From Bifidobacterium breve (GTDB lineage: Bacteria > Actinomycetota > Acidimicrobiia > IMCC26256): 10,676 bases of DNA. The notes under the pieces were generated by a model. It saw only the letters and a list, made by a program, of their open reading frames with translations. It was not told the origin of the DNA and searched no databases. Shown one piece after another: positions 7,055-10,676 of this stretch. How positions within the stretch are numbered: the first letter of the stretch is position 1; every line of letters begins with the position of its first letter. Both the position numbers and the translations under genes were made by a program. The stretch covers positions 1-10,676 of the forward strand of contig CAMDSG010000049.1 of the NCBI GenBank assembly GCA_945907055.1, read 5' to 3'.

Positions 7055-7121
7055 CGGGCCCTGATCCTCGACCAAATGCCGGGTTTCGCGTAAGGCCCCT
7101 CCCGCGTGCCACACTTCCGCG

Positions 7122-7772
7122 GTGCGAATAGGAATCTTGGGAGCAACTGGACCAGCCGGGCGTGGCCTCGCCGCGCGCTTGGCTGATGTAGGGCATGAGG
7201 TAATAGCCGGGTCGCGAGAGAAGGCTAAGGCCGAGGCAGCCGTAGCTGAGTTGACTGAGAAGTGGGGCGAGAGAGTTGCGCGCATCACTCCAGGAGACAA
7301 CTCGGATGCGTGTAACGCTGACGTAGTTGTGCTTGCTGTTAACGCCGACGCAGCCCTCGACACCTGTCGTAACTTCGCTGAAGAACTACAGGGTCGAATC
7401 GTTGTATCGATGGCGAATCACCTTCAACGTAATGGCAACGAGTTCAATGCGATACTCCCGCCTCATGGTTCAATTGCTAAAGAGATTCAAGTTCTGCTTT
7501 GGAAATCCCAAGTCGTTACCGCTTTTCACCTTGTCCCTGCAGCCGAGTTCGGCAGGCTCGATGAAGCCATGGAGAGTGATGTTGTTGCCTGCGGTGACGA
7601 TGACGACGCTCGAAATACGTTGATGGAGATAATTCGCACCATCCCCGACTTACGCGCATTCGATGGTGGATCGCTGGAGAATGCAGTGGGCATGGAGACC
7701 TTCGCCGCAGTGCTTCTTACGATAAATATTCGCCATAAGGTGCGCGCCGGGCTTCGCCTGAGCGGCGTATAG
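7122..7772 (+). CDS. npdG: NADPH-dependent F420 reductase (F420H2:NADP+ oxidoreductase)
   Basis: This 216-residue single-domain Rossmann protein is of the Fno/NpdG family, which transfers hydride between NADP(H) and the deazaflavin coenzyme F420. The N-terminus MRIGILGATGPAGRGLAARL is the family's dinucleotide loop. S31 and R32, after the second strand, sit at the positions that in Archaeoglobus Fno bind the 2'-phosphate of NADP, so NADP(H) specificity is likely. The segment VVTAFHLVPAAEF (H136, P139) and the CGDDDDA stretch match the F420-facing part of the family. The length agrees with Fno (about 210-220). The GTG start at 7122 gives the canonical first strand; no Shine-Dalgarno is visible in the preceding 67-base gap. 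It is followed after 11 bases by mshC. It supplies reduced F420 for F420-dependent reductases or oxidases encoded elsewhere. Other Rossmann families (ProC, 6-phosphogluconate dehydrogenase) fit less well. Confidence 0.92.
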   Translation: MRIGILGATGPAGRGLAARLADVGHEVIAGSREKAKAEAAVAELTEKWGERVARITPGDNSDACNADVVVLAVNADAALDTCRNFAEELQGRIVVSMANHLQRNGNEFNAILPPHGSIAKEIQVLLWKSQVVTAFHLVPAAEFGRLDEAMESDVVACGDDDDARNTLMEIIRTIPDLRAFDGGSLENAVGMETFAAVLLTINIRHKVRAGLRLSGV

Positions 7773-7783
7773 GCGTCAGCGCA

Positions 7784-8992
7784 ATGGCACTACGCCTCTG
7801 GGATACAGCATCTAGAGACTTTAAGCATTTTGAGCCAGGCCCGATCGTCACTATGTACGTCTGCGGGATTACCCCTTATGACTCAACCCACCTTGGGCAC
7901 GCGGCGACTTACCTCACCTACGACCTGTTGATTAGGCGCCTTGAGGATCTCGGTCACGAAGTGCGCATGGTGAGGAACGTCACCGACGTCGATGACTCGA
8001 TTCTCCCAAAGGCACGAGAGCTTGGTATCCCATACCTCGAGTTAGCAGAGGCCGAGCTGACGCGATTCCGACGCGATATGCGCCAACTAGGGATGAGGCC
8101 CGCTTACGCAGAACCGCGTGCTACGGAGACGATTGACCGCATTATTGAGTTGGTGGAGCAGCTGCTCGACTCCGGTCATGCCTACCTAACTGCCGGTACC
8201 GCTTACTTTGATGTATCTACTGCTCCAAACTTTGGAGAACTCTCTCATTACCCTCGAGATCAGATGCTGCGCCTTGCACGTGCGCGCGGTGGTAACCCGG
8301 ACGACCCGCACCGCAGAGACCCGCTCGACTTTGTGCTTTGGCAGCCGAGTCTCGCCGACGAGCCAGCGTGGCGCGCCCCATTTGGCGTGGGTAGACCTGG
8401 TTGGCATATCGAGTGCTCTGCAATGGCCACGCAGGAACTCGGGGAGACGATCGACCTCCACGGTGGGGGAACGGATCTGATCTTTCCTCACCACGAGTGC
8501 GAGATCGCCCAGAGTGAGGCCATCACAGGGAAGCCTTTCGTTAAGCACTGGCTCCACTCGGCGATGGTTGCCTATGAGGGCGAGAAGATGAGTAAGTCGC
8601 TTGGAAACCTTGTATTCGTCTCCGATCTCCTTGAGCATGCCGATCCTCGTGCTATTCGCTTAGCCCTAATGCACCATCACTACCGCTCCGGGTTTGAGTG
8701 GCATGACACAGGCATTCAAGACGGAACGGCATTGCTCCACCGTCTGCTTGCCGCAGCGCAAGCATCCGGAAACCCCGACCCTGCTCCGTTCGGAGAGCGT
8801 GTTCGCGAAGCCCTAGATAACGATCTCGATGCCCCTGCCGCACTCGAGGCCTTAGATGACCTTGCTTCAGCGATTCTCTCAGACGGATCTGAGGGTAGCG
8901 ACTCGACCGCAGTGCAGGAGCTATGCAAATTGAGTGCCCTTATTGGGGTCGATCTCTCGACTCCATTCTCAATCGGCGCAGAACCACTCTAA
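7784..8992 (+). CDS. mshC: Mycothiol ligase MshC (cysteine:1-D-myo-inosityl-2-amino-2-deoxy-alpha-D-glucopyranoside ligase)
   Basis: This 402-residue enzyme is homologous to cysteinyl-tRNA synthetase but matches the mycothiol-specific branch. It activates cysteine with ATP and joins it to GlcN-Ins, the step before acetylation to mycothiol. The signature MYVCGITPYDSTHLGHAAT is the MshC form; CysS normally has the pattern HIGHAR. ATP-binding motifs are HLGH (36-39) and KMSKS (268-272). Zn ligands C27, C211 and H236 correspond in spacing to C43, C231 and H256 of M. smegmatis MshC. NVTDVDD (65-71) is also conserved. At about 400 residues it lacks the long C-terminal anticodon-binding part of CysS (about 460). 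The start is ATG 7784, 11 bases after npdG, and it is followed by thrS after 32 bases, so co-transcription is likely. It indicates that the organism uses mycothiol as its main thiol. Confidence 0.94.
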   Translation: MALRLWDTASRDFKHFEPGPIVTMYVCGITPYDSTHLGHAATYLTYDLLIRRLEDLGHEVRMVRNVTDVDDSILPKARELGIPYLELAEAELTRFRRDMRQLGMRPAYAEPRATETIDRIIELVEQLLDSGHAYLTAGTAYFDVSTAPNFGELSHYPRDQMLRLARARGGNPDDPHRRDPLDFVLWQPSLADEPAWRAPFGVGRPGWHIECSAMATQELGETIDLHGGGTDLIFPHHECEIAQSEAITGKPFVKHWLHSAMVAYEGEKMSKSLGNLVFVSDLLEHADPRAIRLALMHHHYRSGFEWHDTGIQDGTALLHRLLAAAQASGNPDPAPFGERVREALDNDLDAPAALEALDDLASAILSDGSEGSDSTAVQELCKLSALIGVDLSTPFSIGAEPL

Positions 8993-9024
8993 GGCAGCGG
9001 CTCTGGCCGGTAACCTCTAGACCA

Positions 9025-10676
9025 ATGAGCACTCAAGTAACGATCACCCTCCCAGACGGTTCAACCCGCGAGTTTGAGTCAGCTACCACCGGCGCGCAAA
9101 TAGCCGCGTCTATTGGGTCCCGCTTAGCGAAGGCTGCAGTCGCCGCGAAGGTGGACGGCGAGGTTCTCGACCTCAGTGCTTCGATCTCTGCAGATGCAAG
9201 CGTGGCGATTATTACTGGCGACTCCGACGAGGGGCGCGAAGTGCTTCGTCACAGCACCTCGCATGTTCTCGCTCAAGCAGTCTTCGACCTATTTCCAGGT
9301 GCCAAGTACGCAATCGGCCCTGCAATTGCAGATGGCTTCTACTACGACTTTGACTTACCAGATTCTCAGCACTTCACCGAGGATGATCTTGTGAAGATCG
9401 AGAAGCGCATGCGCGAGATCGTAAAAGCAGACCAACCATTTGTGCGCGAGGAGTATGCGTTTGCTGATGGTTTAGAACTCTTCAAAGATCAACCCTACAA
9501 ACGCGAGATCATCGAGAACGTCTCAGCAGGGTCCTCCGGCGTGGCCACTTCCGGTGATGACGCGAAGTTAGATGCCGGAGAGGTGGCGCAGGGCGGAGTC
9601 GTTGGTATCTACCGCAACATCGCTGCAGATGGATCAACCGCGTACTTAGACCTGTGTCGCGGTCCACACGTCCCCTCAACCTCGCGCCTGGGGTCTTTTA
9701 AGCTGATGAAGGTTGCCGGTGCTTACTGGCGAGGTAGCGAGAAGCGACCGATGCTTCAGCGCATCTATGGAACTGCTTGGGAGTCCAAGTCTGCACTTGA
9801 GGAGCACCTGACGCGTTTGGCCGAGGCCGAGCGCCGTGACCATCGAAAACTCGGGGCGGAGCTCGACCTCTTCTCGTTCCCAGAGGAGCTCGGCTCAGGG
9901 CTGGCTGTTTGGCACCCGCGCGGTGCTGCGATTCGTCGTGTGATGGAGGATTTTTCCCGAGTTGAGCACGACGCTGCCGGGTACGAACTCGTATTCACGC
10001 CGCACATTGCTAAGTCTGTGCTCTGGGAGACGAGCGGTCACCTCGATTTCTATGCGGATGGCATGTATCCGCCGATGGAGCTTGAGGGCGCTACCTATTA
10101 CCCCAAGCCTATGAACTGTCCGTTCCATGTGCTCATCTTCAAGACCCACACGCACTCCTATCGTGATCTCCCGCTTCGTTTCTTCGAGCTTGGAACTGTT
10201 TATCGATTTGAGAAGTCAGGTGTGCTCCATGGCCTCCTGCGAACCCGTGGGTTTACGCAAGACGACAGTCATATTTTCTGCACGCGCGAGCAGATCGTGC
10301 CGGAGCTGAGTTCGCTTCTCGAGTTCGTAACAAGGTTCTTGCGTGCTTTTGGATTCCACGACTTCGAGGCCGATATCTCGACTCGGCCAGAGGGTAAGTC
10401 CGTCGGTAGTGATGAAGACTGGGATCTCGCAACCGCAGCACTATTTGAGGCTGTAGAGGCGTCAGGCGTTCCGTATCAAGTAGCGGAGGGCGATGGAGCT
10501 TTCTATGGACCGAAGATCGACATTCATATTCGTGACGCAATCGGACGCCGCTGGCAGCTCTCTACGCTTCAGGTTGACTTCCAATTGCCGCAGCGTTTTG
10601 ATGTTGAGTACGTAGGGGCAGATAACGAGCGCCACCGACCAATCATGATTCACCGTGCACTATTTGGATCTATTGA
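9025..10676 (+). CDS. thrS: Threonyl-tRNA synthetase (3' partial)
   Basis: The frame is open from ATG 9025 to the window edge (about 550 codons). The last 100 or so residues, the anticodon-binding domain, are missing. The N-terminal TGS domain (VTITLPDGSTREFE, residues about 4-65) is followed by the editing domain with HSTSH (H76, H80) and CRGPH (C211, H215), which correspond to the E. coli deacylation residues H73, H77, C182 and H186. The class II core has MNCPFH with Zn ligand C365, GFTQDDSHIFC with H416, and IHRALFGS with H543, matching E. coli C334, H385 and H511. Both charging and clearance of Ser-tRNA(Thr) should therefore work. About 26 extra residues, including SAGSSGVATSGDDAKLDAG, lie between the two editing motifs compared with E. 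coli, probably a surface loop. Only 32 bases separate it from mshC, with no room for a T-box leader and no clear Shine-Dalgarno. Confidence 0.97.
   Translation, partial: MSTQVTITLPDGSTREFESATTGAQIAASIGSRLAKAAVAAKVDGEVLDLSASISADASVAIITGDSDEGREVLRHSTSHVLAQAVFDLFPGAKYAIGPAIADGFYYDFDLPDSQHFTEDDLVKIEKRMREIVKADQPFVREEYAFADGLELFKDQPYKREIIENVSAGSSGVATSGDDAKLDAGEVAQGGVVGIYRNIAADGSTAYLDLCRGPHVPSTSRLGSFKLMKVAGAYWRGSEKRPMLQRIYGTAWESKSALEEHLTRLAEAERRDHRKLGAELDLFSFPEELGSGLAVWHPRGAAIRRVMEDFSRVEHDAAGYELVFTPHIAKSVLWETSGHLDFYADGMYPPMELEGATYYPKPMNCPFHVLIFKTHTHSYRDLPLRFFELGTVYRFEKSGVLHGLLRTRGFTQDDSHIFCTREQIVPELSSLLEFVTRFLRAFGFHDFEADISTRPEGKSVGSDEDWDLATAALFEAVEASGVPYQVAEGDGAFYGPKIDIHIRDAIGRRWQLSTLQVDFQLPQRFDVEYVGADNERHRPIMIHRALFGSI

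Noticed and set aside
7055..7121. Terminator between dnaE and npdG (GGGCC ... GGCCC arms)
   Set aside because: The arms are only 5 bp with a loop of about 30 bases and no T-run, too weak to call.
8186..8638. Antisense reading frame of 150 codons within mshC
   Set aside because: It mirrors the conserved catalytic core of mshC, so it is a shadow of strong coding constraint on the other strand.
7784..8992. Cysteinyl-tRNA synthetase (cysS) as an alternative call
   Set aside because: The length (402), the THLGHAAT signature and the missing C-terminal tRNA-binding part match MshC rather than CysS.
8993..9024. T-box or leader regulation of thrS
   Set aside because: Only 32 bases lie between mshC and thrS, with no space for a T-box stem I or terminator.
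9505..9600. Extra segment in the ThrRS editing domain as an inserted element
   Set aside because: It is in frame, of the same composition as the gene, and additional residues at this place seem usual in actinobacterial ThrRS. It is probably a normal surface loop.

Overview
The window comes from a bacterial chromosome, most likely a moderately GC-rich member of the Actinomycetota. The best evidence is a gene for the mycothiol-pathway ligase MshC beside a gene for an F420:NADPH oxidoreductase (NpdG/Fno type). Mycothiol is essentially restricted to Actinomycetota, and F420 is common there. By eye the GC content is in the mid-to-upper 50s percent, which is low for the phylum. It would fit Acidimicrobiia-like or other aquatic lineages, but the class is an inference.

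Left part (1-3316): a two-component pair lies on the + strand. It consists of the DNA-binding tail of an OmpR/PhoB-type response regulator, cut by the window edge, and a complete membrane sensor histidine kinase overlapping it by 4 bases. The kinase stop codon lies inside a 17-bp tandem repeat (1567-1624) that changes how the protein ends. Facing it on the - strand is an Rrf2-family regulator with an unusual Cys/His cluster. Divergent from that is an alkaline-phosphatase-superfamily phosphodiesterase or pyrophosphatase with a full set of metal-site residues.

Middle (3317-3568): a 252-base intergenic region precedes dnaE. It holds a 7-bp perfect inverted repeat, an 8-bp direct repeat with 10-bp period, and a pair of DnaA-box-like sequences.

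Right part (3569-10676): a probable co-directional operon dnaE - npdG - mshC - thrS, with gaps of 67, 11 and 32 bases. dnaE encodes the replicative polymerase III alpha subunit, and all nine PHP metal-ligand positions are intact. npdG makes reduced F420 or NADPH, mshC performs the cysteine-ligation step of mycothiol synthesis, and thrS (threonyl-tRNA synthetase) runs off the right edge after about 550 codons. Two low-molecular-weight redox systems are thus embedded between core replication and translation genes.

No mobile element, CRISPR array, tRNA, rRNA or prophage signal is visible. Most of the window is well-conserved housekeeping sequence. The parts most worth a second look are the repeat over the kinase stop codon, the region upstream of dnaE, and the Rrf2 cysteine pattern. 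I do not see a convincing previously undescribed system.
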